In this document: piece after piece, positions 34,700 to 44,223 of the stretch
How positions within the stretch are numbered: the stretch's first letter is position 1
Layout: every line of letters begins with the position of its first letter
NCBI RefSeq assembly: GCF_002980495.1
Contig: NZ_PVBR01000003.1
Span: 248,001-312,000 of the forward strand
Direction: 5' to 3'
DNA length: 64,000 bases
DNA from: Phyllobacterium phragmitis
Lineage (GTDB): Bacteria; Pseudomonadota; Alphaproteobacteria; Rhizobiales; Rhizobiaceae
The notes under the pieces: generated by a model
Databases searched by the model: none
Seen by the model: only the letters and a program-made list of their open reading frames with translations
Told to the model about the DNA's origin: nothing
Made by a program: the position numbers and the translations under genes

Positions 34700-35899
34700 T
34701 CAAAGGCAGGATAGGCGGGTGGAAAGATCGGGGCGGTCGAAGACCTTCGGCAAGAGTTCGGTACCGAGGCCCGGTCCCTCCATGGGCAGGACATGACCGT
34801 TTACGATGCGCGGAAGCTCGGTGACCAGTTCCTTGTACCAGCCGGTGTAAAAGGCGCGCACCGATTCCTGGATCATCGTGTTGGGCTGCGAGAGCGAGGA
34901 GTGAACGGCGGCGACATATGCGACCGGTCCTGTGCAGTCGTGCGGCGCGTAGGGACGGTGATAGGTATCGGCGAGCGCTGCGATCTTTCGCCCTTCCGTC
35001 AACCCGCCCGTCCAGACGAGGTCGGTCATCACGATGCCGATGGCGCCGGCCTCGAGCATGTCTTTGTAGGGGAAGCGAGAGCCGAGCGTCTCCGATGCAC
35101 AGATCGGCACGGTGGTGGAGGCCGCCAGTTCCTTGAGGGCCGCAACCGAATTCATCCGGATCGGGTCTTCATACCAGGTCGGGTCGTATGCTTCGAGCAC
35201 ACGGGCGATTCTCTTCGCCGTCGGCAGGTTCCACAGACAATGAAGTTCGACCATGATCTGCATTTTGTCGCCGACGGCCTTGCGAATCTTCTCGAACGGC
35301 TCCACCGCGCGACGCATTTGGTCGGCGGTGATGTAGCGACCATCGTTTTCGATCGCAGGCGGATCGAAGGGCCAGATCTTCATGCCCGTGATGCCCTGTT
35401 CCAGAAGGCTTTCGGCGACTGCCCCGGCATCGGTCATGAAACCGTTCAGATCCTCATAAGGGCCGTCGGCGGCACCGAAATTCCACGTATCGACCGGCTT
35501 GATCTTGTTGGAGCGCACATAGCCGTAGCCGGCGCAGGTGTTGTAGACCGGCACGGCGTCGTGGCAGAGCCCCCCGAGCATCTGATGCACCGGCTGGCCG
35601 CAGACCTTGCCAAAAATGTCCCACAGGGCGAGATCAATGGCGGAGGCACCCCGGTACTCGACACCCGTCGAAGACTGCGCCATCGGCAGGTTCACCATTT
35701 CACGCGAATGCGCCTCGATGCGCAACGGATCCTTGCCCAGGAGCCGGCCGGCCAGCACGTCGTGGATATGCGCCTCCACAGAACCGGCACCGTAGAATGT
35801 CTCACCGAGCCCGACGATTCCTGCGTCGGTTTCGACATGGACCCAAAGCACATTTGCGAACTCTTCCAGGCGCAGGGTCCTGATAGCGGTGATCTTCAT
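34700..35899 (-). CDS. Mandelate racemase/muconate lactonizing enzyme-family sugar-acid dehydratase
   Basis: A 399-residue enolase-superfamily enzyme. The N-terminal capping domain ends near SAIDLALWDI. The barrel shows GITGMKIWPFD (catalytic lysine region), metal-ligand strands MVELHCLW, WYEDPIRM and ICASETLG, and a late APHDCTGPV histidine motif. Most relatives in such operons dehydrate acid sugars to 2-keto-3-deoxy acids. ATG 35899 is five bases after GGGAGG; the adjacent ATG 35902 is too close. It is co-transcribed with an SDR gene and divergent from a GntR regulator and TRAP transporter, together forming a sugar-acid utilisation module of unknown substrate. Confidence 0.85.
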   Translation of the reverse strand: MKITAIRTLRLEEFANVLWVHVETDAGIVGLGETFYGAGSVEAHIHDVLAGRLLGKDPLRIEAHSREMVNLPMAQSSTGVEYRGASAIDLALWDIFGKVCGQPVHQMLGGLCHDAVPVYNTCAGYGYVRSNKIKPVDTWNFGAADGPYEDLNGFMTDAGAVAESLLEQGITGMKIWPFDPPAIENDGRYITADQMRRAVEPFEKIRKAVGDKMQIMVELHCLWNLPTAKRIARVLEAYDPTWYEDPIRMNSVAALKELAASTTVPICASETLGSRFPYKDMLEAGAIGIVMTDLVWTGGLTEGRKIAALADTYHRPYAPHDCTGPVAYVAAVHSSLSQPNTMIQESVRAFYTGWYKELVTELPRIVNGHVLPMEGPGLGTELLPKVFDRPDLSTRLSCL

Positions 35900-36010
35900 C
35901 ATTCCTCCCGGAAATTCCTGGCGGCGGTCCGGACACGTCTCGCCCGGCACCGTTCACGTGGTCGCCGGTCTCCCCAGACGATTCCACGGCTCAAGCCATA
36001 ATTCAGTTTG

Positions 36011-36031
36011 TAAAATGTCACAACATGTTTT
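36011..36031. promoter_or_regulatory. Candidate operator between the dehydratase and GntR genes
   Basis: TAAAATGT at 36011-36018 faces ACATGTTTTA at 36022-36031, an imperfect inverted repeat with one extra dinucleotide, in the AT-rich 170-base divergent region. It is a logical binding site for the adjacent GntR protein. Confidence 0.4.
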
Positions 36032-36072
36032 ATTGCTCTGCCTATCGGTGATCGCAAAACGGGAGGTGAGCG

Positions 36073-36855
36073 ATGGCGAACGATAAGCCAAGACTGCGTC
36101 TGCTGGAGAGCCGAGCGACGGGCGACAACGAGCCCCGTCCAACGCGCACCAACCGCGTCAACCACTTCGAACTCGCCTATGAGCGGATCGAAAACCTTAT
36201 CGTCAAATGCGAGTTGGCACCGGGCCGCGAACTTTCGATGCAGGATCTCCAGAATCTCATCGGGCTCGGTCGCACGCCTATCCACCATGCGGTGAACCGC
36301 CTTGCGCTCGACACGCTGATCATCGTACGGCCACGGCATGGCCTGCGAATCGCGCCAATCGACCTGTCGCGGGAACGGTTGCTCCTTAGCCTGCGCAAGG
36401 ATATCGAACGCTTCGTCATCGAACTGGCGGCACAGCGTTCCGGCGCCTCGCATCGCAATCAGATGCTCCATCTCAACCGTGTACTCCGTGAGCGTCGCGG
36501 CGAAATGGACATCAATGAATTCAACGAGATCGATCGCCGCATCGACAAGCTTATGCTGTCGGCGGCGGGCGAGCCCTTTGTCGAACATACGCTGCGTCCG
36601 CTCCACACGATCTTCCGACGCACCGGCTGGCTCTATCATCGTCAAATGCCGGGCAGTGCCGACCTAAAAACGACAATCGATGTGCATGTGGCCGTGCTCG
36701 ATGCTGTCGCCAACCGGCATGTCGACGCAGCGCTACAGGCGTCCGACGCGCTGATCGCTTTTGTCGATGACATGTTCGATCACCTCGAGGCCAAGATCGA
36801 TCCCAGCCTCCTTGATACGAACATCGAACCCCTCGGCAGCCAATTGGGAGTTTGA
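36073..36855 (+). CDS. GntR-family (FCD) regulator of the sugar-acid module
   Basis: A 260-residue regulator with an extended N-terminus of about 35 residues, a winged helix (LAPGRELSMQDLQNLIGL and GRTPIHHAVNRL), and an FCD-type helical domain. The usual recognition sequence TPVREAL is replaced by TPIHHAV, an uncommon variant. ATG 36073 follows GGGAGGTGAGCG. It is transcribed away from the dehydratase-SDR pair and towards the TRAP genes, and probably controls both sides through the intergenic operator. Confidence 0.85.
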   Translation: MANDKPRLRLLESRATGDNEPRPTRTNRVNHFELAYERIENLIVKCELAPGRELSMQDLQNLIGLGRTPIHHAVNRLALDTLIIVRPRHGLRIAPIDLSRERLLLSLRKDIERFVIELAAQRSGASHRNQMLHLNRVLRERRGEMDINEFNEIDRRIDKLMLSAAGEPFVEHTLRPLHTIFRRTGWLYHRQMPGSADLKTTIDVHVAVLDAVANRHVDAALQASDALIAFVDDMFDHLEAKIDPSLLDTNIEPLGSQLGV

Positions 36856-37087
36856 GGTGCAGACCACATTCCACGGCGAAAATACCGACACCTTCAGCGA
36901 CGGCTTTGGAAGCGAGCCGCAGAGTTGGCGCCATTGTTTCCAGCTGCTTCGCGCACAAGACCGTCATCGCCAAATGCGCTATGAGCACTATTTGCGCCAA
37001 TCGGGATCGGAGCCAGATGGTCTCGAGTGGGGGTGACCTACGACTTCAAATCATCTACACGACTTCAAACCATCCAAGGGAGGTAAC

Positions 37088-38110
37088 ATGAAACGTATTC
37101 TGTTCAATACCACAGCGGCACTCGTGGCCGTGATCGGCCTTGCAGGCTCTGCCCTCGCACAGGAGTTTTCGTTCCGGTTTCAGTCCTCTGATCCGGCGGG
37201 TAATCCGAACTTCGAATATCAGAAAGGTTGGACCGACCTCGTCGCCGAACGCTCCGGCGGCAAGGTGAAGATCGAACTGCTGCCGGTCGGCGCCGTCGTT
37301 GAATACAACGAAACGCTTGACGCAGTGGCCGGCGGCATCCTCGACGGCCAGATCTGCGATTCGTCCTACTGGGCCGGCAAGGACCCGGCATTCGGACTGA
37401 TATCCAACCCGGTCGGCGCCTGGTCCGACCCCTCCCAGATGATCGACTTCATCGAAAACGGGGGCGGCAAAGAGCTTATGCAGGAACTCCTCGGCTCTTA
37501 CGGCCTGCACTTCATCGGCGTTTCCACGCCGGGCCTGGAAGCCTTCGTTTCGCGCGTACCCCTCGATGGTGTCGATGACCTGAAGGGCGTCAAGGTCCGC
37601 TCACCGGAGGGACCGATCGCCAACGTCTTCGCAGCCGCGGGCGCCGCGCCCGTCAACCTGCCGGCATCGGAAGTCTATACCTCGCTCGACAAGGGTGTCG
37701 TCGATGCGGCCGATTACTCGGTCTTCTCGGTCAACCAGCAGCAAGGCCTGAACAAGGTGGCGAACCACCCGGTCTATCCCGGCTTTCACTCCCTGCCACT
37801 CGTCGAAGTTTCGATGAACAAGGCAAAGTGGGATGCTCTGCCGGACGACATCAAGACGATGCTCGAGGAAACCGTCAAGGAATTCCAGCAGACCCAGATC
37901 AATGGCCTTAAGGCGGCGGACCAGAAGGCGCTTGAGGAAGCAAAGGCCGACGGCTCGATCACCATCCACGACTGGTCGGCGGAGGAGCGGGCGAAATTTC
38001 GCATGCTCGCCGTTGCCGAATGGGAGCGGATCGCCAAGGGCTCGCCCATGTCACAGAAGGTCTTCGATACACTCACGGCCTATCTCAAGGGCAAGGGCCT
38101 GCTGCAGTAA
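37088..38110 (+). CDS. TRAP transporter solute-binding protein (DctP family)
   Basis: A 340-residue periplasmic binding protein with a signal peptide ending at ALAQE (residue 25). The DctP core has WTDLVAERSGGKVKIELLP and the carboxylate-binding arginine region LKGVKVRSPEGPIANVF. The ATG follows AGGGAGGTAAC. It binds the sugar acid or another carboxylate and hands it to the two membrane subunits encoded next. The 232-base gap after the GntR gene contains no gene. Confidence 0.9.
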   Translation: MKRILFNTTAALVAVIGLAGSALAQEFSFRFQSSDPAGNPNFEYQKGWTDLVAERSGGKVKIELLPVGAVVEYNETLDAVAGGILDGQICDSSYWAGKDPAFGLISNPVGAWSDPSQMIDFIENGGGKELMQELLGSYGLHFIGVSTPGLEAFVSRVPLDGVDDLKGVKVRSPEGPIANVFAAAGAAPVNLPASEVYTSLDKGVVDAADYSVFSVNQQQGLNKVANHPVYPGFHSLPLVEVSMNKAKWDALPDDIKTMLEETVKEFQQTQINGLKAADQKALEEAKADGSITIHDWSAEERAKFRMLAVAEWERIAKGSPMSQKVFDTLTAYLKGKGLLQ

Positions 38111-38163
38111 TTGGTGTTGCGGCCCGACAGGGCCGCACATTTCTCGTGCCGAGGGAGAGAAGC

Positions 38164-38736
38164 ATGCCACGCGAAACGCCAATAGCCAGCGAAACCGAAG
38201 CTATCGCGGCAGGCTCGGTCAGTGCCGCGCCCGAAGCGGGCTTGATGGGGCGTGTGGTCGACAAGGTCGCCTATGTCTTCGCCGCAGGCATCGTGCTTGC
38301 GGCCGCTATCCTGCTGCTCGAAGTCTTCCTTCGCTACGTTTTCAACAGCCCGACGATCTGGGCTCATGAGACGACCATATTCCTCTGCGGTATTGCCTTC
38401 GTTTTTGGCGGCCTCTATTGCACCTGCCGCAACACGCATATCCGCGTCGTCCTGCTCTACGATAACTTTTCGCCGGGCCTGCGCCGGGTTGCCGACATCA
38501 CGATTTCGCTGGTGAGTGCGCTCGCAAGTGCTTTCTTCGCTTATGCGGCTTACCACATGGTCGAGCGCGCCGTCATCACGCCGTCCGGCGCCGTGCGCCT
38601 CGAAACCACAGGTAGCGCCTGGAGCCCCCCCACGCCCGCGCTCATCAAGATCTTCATCCTGATCACGATGGTCCTGCTCGTTCTCCAGTTCCTGATCCTG
38701 GCCTTCAACTATGCCAAGCGTAAACCGAGGGATTGA
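38164..38736 (+). CDS. TRAP transporter small permease (DctQ family)
   Basis: A 190-residue protein with four membrane helices (for example YVFAAGIVLAAAILLLEVFL and TIFLCGIAFVFGGLYC) and the conserved DctQ segment RYVFNSPTIWAHE. ATG 38164 follows GGGAGAGAAGC; the longer frame overlaps the dctP end. It works with the large subunit that starts four bases after its stop. The 30-residue N-terminal tail is unusually long and Ala/Glu-rich. Confidence 0.88.
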   Translation: MPRETPIASETEAIAAGSVSAAPEAGLMGRVVDKVAYVFAAGIVLAAAILLLEVFLRYVFNSPTIWAHETTIFLCGIAFVFGGLYCTCRNTHIRVVLLYDNFSPGLRRVADITISLVSALASAFFAYAAYHMVERAVITPSGAVRLETTGSAWSPPTPALIKIFILITMVLLVLQFLILAFNYAKRKPRD

Positions 38737-38739
38737 GCT

Positions 38740-40068
38740 TTGACCGAATTCTTGGATTTCAGCTTCAATCTCCAGGCGCTCGGTATTGGCTGGGGCACGC
38801 TGCTCATGTTCGCGATGTTGGTGGCATTGCTCCTGACGGGGATGCCGCTCGCCTTCGTGACACTCCTTGTCGCTCTGGTCTTCGCGCTCGGCTGGTTCGG
38901 CCCGATGTCGATTCCGCTGATCACCAGCCGTGTCTATTCCTTCGTGACGAACTTCGTCTTCGTCTCGGTGCCGATGTTCGTGCTGATGGCGGCGATCCTC
39001 GATCGGTCCGGCATCGCCCGCGACCTCTTCGATGCGATGAAGCTCTTTGCCGGTCGCATCCGCGGCGGCGTCGCGGTGCAGACGGTCTTCGTCTCTGTCG
39101 TCCTGGCGGCCATGAGCGGCATTATAGGCGGCGAGATTGTGCTTCTCGGCCTCATCGCCCTGCCGCAGATGCTGCGTCTCGGCTATGACCGCAGTCTCGC
39201 GATCGGCGTCGTCTGCGCCGGCGGCTCGCTCGGTACGATGATTCCGCCGTCGATCGTTCTCATCATCTACGGTCTCACAGCCAACGTCTCGATCGGCGAT
39301 CTCTTCACGGCAGCGTTTCTGCCCGGCTTCATGCTGGCGATGTTCTATGTGATCTACATCCTGGCGCGGGCCTATCTGACGCCACATGTCGTCCCGGACG
39401 TGGACCCGATCCCAATTTCGAAGACGGAACGGGGGCGCCTTCTCAAGGGACTTGCGCTACCTGTCTTGGTCGTCTTCATCGTGCTGGGTTCGATCTATGG
39501 CGGGATCGCCTCAGTGACCGAAGCCTCTGCCGTCGGCGTCGGCGGCGTGCTGCTCTCGACGATCCTGCGCGGCGAATTTTCCTATGGGTTGCTGCGAGAC
39601 GCCGCGATGCAGACGCTCGCAACCGTTGGCATGATCGTCTGGATAGGCATCGGCGCAACGGCGATTGTCGGCGTCTACAACCTGATGGGCGGAGTGAACT
39701 TCGTCTCCGAACTGATCACCGGCATTTCCGACAGCCCGACGGTAATCGTGCTCGTAATGATGCTGATCCTCTTTGTGCTCGGCGCCTTTCTCGACTGGGT
39801 GGGCATAGCTCTCCTCACCATGCCGATCTTTGTGCCGATCATCAAATCGCTTGGTATGGATCCTGTATGGTTCGGCGTGCTGTTTTGCATGAACATGCAG
39901 ATATCTTTCCTGTCCCCACCCTTTGGACCGGCTGCATTTTATCTGAAGTCCGTCGCGCCTCCCGACATCACACTCGGGGTAATTTTCAAGGCACTGGTCC
40001 CTTTCATCATGCTGCAGATCTTGGCTGTCGGTTTGCTGCTCGCATTTCCGTGGATCACCGGGCGGTAA
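38740..40068 (+). CDS. TRAP transporter large permease (DctM family)
   Basis: A 442-residue protein with about twelve hydrophobic helices and DctM motifs: FVSVPMFVLMAAILDRSGIA, GGSLGTMIPPSIVLIIYGL and SVTEASAVGVGG. It is the sodium-coupled channel of the TRAP system. The start is TTG 38740, eight bases after GAGGG; no ATG or GTG gives a complete first helix. It is the last gene of the TRAP operon; the 214 bases that follow hold nothing recognisable. Confidence 0.9.
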   Translation: MTEFLDFSFNLQALGIGWGTLLMFAMLVALLLTGMPLAFVTLLVALVFALGWFGPMSIPLITSRVYSFVTNFVFVSVPMFVLMAAILDRSGIARDLFDAMKLFAGRIRGGVAVQTVFVSVVLAAMSGIIGGEIVLLGLIALPQMLRLGYDRSLAIGVVCAGGSLGTMIPPSIVLIIYGLTANVSIGDLFTAAFLPGFMLAMFYVIYILARAYLTPHVVPDVDPIPISKTERGRLLKGLALPVLVVFIVLGSIYGGIASVTEASAVGVGGVLLSTILRGEFSYGLLRDAAMQTLATVGMIVWIGIGATAIVGVYNLMGGVNFVSELITGISDSPTVIVLVMMLILFVLGAFLDWVGIALLTMPIFVPIIKSLGMDPVWFGVLFCMNMQISFLSPPFGPAAFYLKSVAPPDITLGVIFKALVPFIMLQILAVGLLLAFPWITGR

Positions 40069-40282
40069 TGGAGGAAACATCACCCGACGTGACATGATGG
40101 ACGGCAATTATTCTTCGCCTTGAAAGGATTGGAGCCGCAGACCTCAAGATCTCCATCTTGCTTGATCAAACTCGGCCGTATGCTCAAGACCGACACGGGC
40201 TATGCATGGGTTCCGTCGAACTGGCAGTTCTCCTGAAAGATCGGGCGGGGCCCGTCGCGCCTAGACCTTTCGGCCGTCATGC

Positions 40283-42169
40283 TCATGCAGGCGGGTTTTG
40301 CCGTCGGTTCGTCCGGACAGGCTGCGGAGCCTTGTCACGCGGCGGGCCGTCCGTTGGCTTGGCACGGTCCGCACGTTGCTCGGCCGGCCCCTCTGCGGAG
40401 ATTAGATTGTGAGCGGTATTGACAATCCCCACATGGGAGAAGGCTTGCGGGAAGTTACCGAGCTGCCGGCCGGACCTCGGGTCATACTGCTCGGCCAAGA
40501 GCCCCAGATCGTTGCGCAGCGACAAGAGCCGCTCGAATAGTTCCGTGGCTTCCTCCACGCGGCCTGCCATTGTGAGTGCATCGGCCAGCCAGAAGCTGCA
40601 GACGAGGAATGTCCCTTCCCGTCCTGCCACCCCGTCCGGCGTCCGTTCCGGGCGGTAACGCAGAACGAGACCATCTTCGACCAGCTCCCGCCGGATCGCC
40701 TCAATGGTTCCCGTCACGCGTGGATCGTCCGGCGGGAGGAAACCGGTCAACGGCACCAATAGGAGCGAGGCGTCGAGTTCCGGCCCGTCGAAATGCTGGA
40801 CGAAGGTCCGCTTTTCCTCGCTCCAGCCTCTCGACAGGATCTCGGCCCGGATCTCTTCGCGTTCGGCCTTCCAGCTTTCGGCAGGACCGTCGAGGCCGAA
40901 ATCCTCGACTGCGCGCACCCCGCGGTCGAAGGCCACCCAGGCCATGAGCTTGGAATGCGTGAAGTGCCGGGGCGGGCCGCGGATTTCCCATATGCCCTGG
41001 TCCGGCAGCCGCCACTGCTTCTTTAGGTCCTCCAGCAGCACCTTTTGAAAGTTCCAGGCTTCGTGGGAAGGCTGAAGCTGGAACTTCCGGGCGACATGCA
41101 AGGCATCGAGCATCTCTCCGAAGACGTCGATCTGCAACTGACTGTACGCGCCGTTGCCGATGCGCACAGGCCTCGAATTTTCGTAGCCCGCAAGCCAAGG
41201 CAGTTCGGCCTCCGTAAGGCGGCGCTCGCCGGCGAGCCCGTACATGATCTGCAACTGCGCTGGATGCCCGGCGGCGGCGCGCAGCATCCACTCTCGCCAT
41301 TCCCTTGCCTCATCACGGTAGCCGGAGATCAACAAGGCATACAGCGTGAGGGTGGCATCGCGGATCCAACAGTAGCGGTAGTCCCAGTTCCGTTCGCCGC
41401 CGATCTGTTCCGGCAGCGACGTTGTCGCTGCCGCGACCATGCCGCCGGTCGGCGCGAAGGTCAGCGCCTTCAACGTAATCAGTGAGCGGGTCACCGCTTC
41501 CCGCCAGGGATGCGGCTCCTCCTTGCCAAACCGGCACCGGCCGGACCACTCGCGCCACCATTGATCGGTCTTCTCCAGCTGCCGCTGTGGGTCCATGCTA
41601 CGTTCCTCGGACCGGTGCGAGGGATGCCAGGCAAGGGTGAAAGGCACTGTCGTGCCGGCGTCGACCGTGAAAATCGCCGTCGTGTGCAGATCTTCGTTGA
41701 CGAGCGGGACCGACGCATGCAGCTCGACCGCATCCGGCCCCGCCACCGCGCGCAGGCCGAAATCCGCCTGCTGAACCCATGGGACCGTGCTGCCATAGCC
41801 AAAGCGCAGTACGAACTCGCACTTCATGCTAACGCGCCCGCGATCACCACGGATGAGCCGAACGACATCGACATGCTCCTCATCGCTGGCGAGCGGCATG
41901 AAATCGATGAGGGTCACCACACCTTCGGCGGTCTCGAACGTGGTCTCCAGGATCATGGTGCCGGGCCTGTAGCGGCGGGAGACTTTCGCGTTCGGGTCAA
42001 CCGGAGCAATTCGCCAGAAACCGTTTTCGGGCCCGCCGAGGAGGGCCGCGAAGCAGGCATCGGAATCGAACCGCGGCATGCAGAGCCAATCGATCGAACC
42101 GTCCCGCGCCACCAATGCACAGGACAGCATGTTGCCGATCAGTCCGTAATCTTCGATGGGCTTGCTCAT
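40283..42169 (-). CDS. Glycoside hydrolase family 15 protein (glucoamylase/trehalase-like)
   Basis: A 628-residue protein of the usual two-part layout: an N-terminal beta-sandwich (IEDYGLIGNMLSCALVARDG, SIDWLCMPRFDS) and a C-terminal (alpha/alpha)6 barrel with RNWDYRYCWIRDATLTLYAL, the probable general acid in GIWEIRG and the general base region AEQYDPRSG. Bacterial GH15 proteins of this type include trehalases and glucoamylases, and there is no signal peptide, so the substrate is cytoplasmic. The C-terminal tail after about residue 590 is Pro/Arg-rich and probably disordered. The ribosome binding site is weak. No other sugar gene is co-transcribed. Confidence 0.9.
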   Translation of the reverse strand: MSKPIEDYGLIGNMLSCALVARDGSIDWLCMPRFDSDACFAALLGGPENGFWRIAPVDPNAKVSRRYRPGTMILETTFETAEGVVTLIDFMPLASDEEHVDVVRLIRGDRGRVSMKCEFVLRFGYGSTVPWVQQADFGLRAVAGPDAVELHASVPLVNEDLHTTAIFTVDAGTTVPFTLAWHPSHRSEERSMDPQRQLEKTDQWWREWSGRCRFGKEEPHPWREAVTRSLITLKALTFAPTGGMVAAATTSLPEQIGGERNWDYRYCWIRDATLTLYALLISGYRDEAREWREWMLRAAAGHPAQLQIMYGLAGERRLTEAELPWLAGYENSRPVRIGNGAYSQLQIDVFGEMLDALHVARKFQLQPSHEAWNFQKVLLEDLKKQWRLPDQGIWEIRGPPRHFTHSKLMAWVAFDRGVRAVEDFGLDGPAESWKAEREEIRAEILSRGWSEEKRTFVQHFDGPELDASLLLVPLTGFLPPDDPRVTGTIEAIRRELVEDGLVLRYRPERTPDGVAGREGTFLVCSFWLADALTMAGRVEEATELFERLLSLRNDLGLLAEQYDPRSGRQLGNFPQAFSHVGIVNTAHNLISAEGPAEQRADRAKPTDGPPRDKAPQPVRTNRRQNPPA

Positions 42170-42575
42170 TTCAGAAGCGGGGCGCCGCCTTTCGATACGG
42201 CGTAGTTCAGACCGAGATCGAATGCATCAACCAAGCGAAAGATGGGGCTCACGAGGACTCCTCCTTGGCCAGCGGACCAAGGCATGGAACGGCGTCCCGA
42301 GTGCGGTTGGCCCGGATGGCATTAAGTTCTTGGACGATCGCGACACCGGGAGTGATCCGATCCTTATCGGGACAGCATAGAGCGGTCTGCCGCCTCGGTC
42401 GAGAGCCGGCCGACGGCCAAGGATCGACGAGCTATTGGTGCGTCTTTTCGGTTCGAACAGGTGTGCTGCGCGTGGTGCCTCCGCCTCTCCGGCATAGAGG
42501 AAAAGACCGCACAAAGGGCCGTCAAGATCGCCAGCCGCAGCCTGAAGCTAAAGAAGCATCGCGTCACCCGCGATT
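42170..42575. other. Gap without recognisable gene
   Basis: This 406-base stretch lies upstream of the GH15 gene and ends at the DUF333 gene stop. Open frames on both strands are Arg/Ser-rich and look random. No RNA structure or repeat was recognised. The GH15 promoter should lie in the first part. Confidence 0.5.
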
Positions 42576-42794
42576 TCAATTCTGCGACCGGAAAAGCTCC
42601 CATTCATCGACCACTCGCCCGTCAGGCAGGTGACAATAGCCGGCCTGCCCTTTGGCCTCCTGGCGGATTTCCAGACGACCGCCAATACTTACACAATAGG
42701 CCGATGCCGGATTTGGCATTCCGGCTGGCTCATCTTTGGGCGACGTGCATCCGGCCACGTTGAGCAAGGCAACCATCCACAATATACGCTGCAT
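42576..42794 (-). CDS. DUF333-family small lipoprotein
   Basis: A 72-residue protein with a lipoprotein signal (lipobox LNVAGC at residue 16) followed by the DUF333 domain: NPASAYCVSIGGRLEI, GQAGYCHLPDG and VVDEWELFRSQ. DUF333 proteins have been called hemolysin-like on weak grounds, and their function is unknown. The protein should be attached to the inner or outer membrane. The ATG follows AAGGGCTCTC. It appears to be a stand-alone gene. Confidence 0.85.
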   Translation of the reverse strand: MQRILWMVALLNVAGCTSPKDEPAGMPNPASAYCVSIGGRLEIRQEAKGQAGYCHLPDGRVVDEWELFRSQN

Positions 42795-43142
42795 GTGAGA
42801 GCCCTTGTGTTAGAGAAGCCACGCTCGACCGCCAAGTCCGTGCCAGAGTTGCAGAGGGTTAAAAGCACGTCAACCACCATGAGTCCTGCGAGTGCTGTGC
42901 GCTTCCATGGTTGGCTCGCAGCACCGGACCTTCACGAGCTGAAGAGCCTCTACACAGCGAGTTCGTGCTGAAGTCGATTTTGCCCAGCAGTATGCACGAG
43001 CAATCCAATAGCCTATCGATGGGCGCTATAACCCATTCGAGCCTGAAATTGATGATACACTTGCTGCGCTCGCCACAATGAGATGAACTTCGCCAAGTCG
43101 GACCGGAAGCTCGGAAGCCTCATATTCGCTGACAAATGAGAT
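42795..43142. other. Gap with a possible coding relic
   Basis: No intact gene. In the frame read from 42967 to 43085 the plus strand gives AEVDFAQQYARAIQ, a stop, then DGRYNPFEPEIDDTLAALAT and a stop. This looks protein-like and could be a decayed C-terminus, but no family was recognised. Confidence 0.35.
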
Positions 43143-43946
43143 TTAATCATCCGAATCCGGGATGTTTAGCATGTTGCCGCAGGCCTTGCAGTGGACCGCA
43201 TCCGGATCATGGCGCTGCAGCCCACATTGTGGGCACGGGTGCCAGACCTTGTTCGGTCGAAAGATAGCCTGTCCCAACCGGATGAAGAGAGTGATGCCCG
43301 CCAGCATGATGACGACCGCTGTGAGCTTGCCCCATGGTCCCGGCAGCAGGATGTCCCCGTAACCCGTCGTGGTCATACTCGTTACAGTGAAATAGAGGGC
43401 GTCGATATAGCCCGCAAAACCGGAGCCTTCCCGGAAGAAGAATGTGTAGATGAAGCCCGTCACCACGAAGAGGAAGGTGATCAGATTGACCGCGGACTGC
43501 ACCACCTCGCGCCATGGGCCGTAGCCTCGCCTGACCAGGGGGCGCCAGAACATTCCGCTGCGCGACAGCGACCACAGGCGCAGAACGCGCAGGAACCCCA
43601 GATTGGCGAGCCACAGTGGAAAGAGTAATGTCACGAGGATGAATATGTCGACGATGCTCGTCGGCTGCCGCAGCCAGTGTGGAATGTCTTTGGAGGCCAT
43701 CGTGCGGGCGGTGATGTCTAGAGCCAGAAGCGCCGCAATCGAGAAGTCTACCCAGAGGAAGGAAGGATGCTCACGGAGCAGTGGACTGGCGACGAAGAAG
43801 GCGACGATCAGCAGATCAACGACCATCACGACGTATTGGAAGCGCAGGGCACCGGGAGAGCGGCCGTGATAGAGCAGACGGAGACGCTCGCGGAGTGCCT
43901 CAGGACCGGTGCGTAGCTCGGTTTTTTTGGGAGGGCCGTCGTCCAT
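43143..43946 (-). CDS. Voltage-gated potassium-channel-like protein with C-terminal zinc ribbon
   Basis: A 267-residue membrane protein with six predicted helices. The pore loop TVTSMTTTGYGDI contains the GYGD selectivity filter of potassium channels. The fourth helix LRVLRLWSLSRSG has few spaced arginines, so voltage sensing may be weak. After the last helix the chain ends in CPQCGLQRHDPDAVHCKACG, a four-cysteine zinc ribbon in place of a RCK or cyclic-nucleotide domain. ATG 43946 (MDDGPPKK) is preferred over a TTG 48 bases upstream; neither has a strong ribosome binding site. It probably sits in the inner membrane as a tetramer. Confidence 0.82.
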   Translation of the reverse strand: MDDGPPKKTELRTGPEALRERLRLLYHGRSPGALRFQYVVMVVDLLIVAFFVASPLLREHPSFLWVDFSIAALLALDITARTMASKDIPHWLRQPTSIVDIFILVTLLFPLWLANLGFLRVLRLWSLSRSGMFWRPLVRRGYGPWREVVQSAVNLITFLFVVTGFIYTFFFREGSGFAGYIDALYFTVTSMTTTGYGDILLPGPWGKLTAVVIMLAGITLFIRLGQAIFRPNKVWHPCPQCGLQRHDPDAVHCKACGNMLNIPDSDD

Positions 43947-44223
43947 GGGTGCTCGATAAATACGCTGCTGCAAGGGCGTTTCCGCTCGGATCAATCCATG
44001 GGCTGCCCTGCCGGCCCTTTGCCGATGACGTATCCAGGAAACCTACCCTACCGGCAAATCGCAAAGGACTCCAGCCCCCGAGCCGCCGGAGGCGACCGAT
44101 AGAAACATATTTGAAACATCGAACGAACAGAGCCTTCGCATTCATCATCTTTAGGACAGCATCACACCGGTGAAGGAAGGCGCGCGCCCTGATCACAGTG
44201 GAGTAGGCAGCATGAGGGCGACG

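Noticed and set aside
38080-39387. 435-codon minus-strand frame opposite the TRAP permeases
   Set aside because: Low-complexity, charged translation mirroring hydrophobic codons of dctQ and dctM; no start signal.
42115-42633. 172-codon plus-strand frame between the GH15 and DUF333 genes
   Set aside because: Arg/Ser-rich random-looking translation that overlaps both real genes on the opposite strand.
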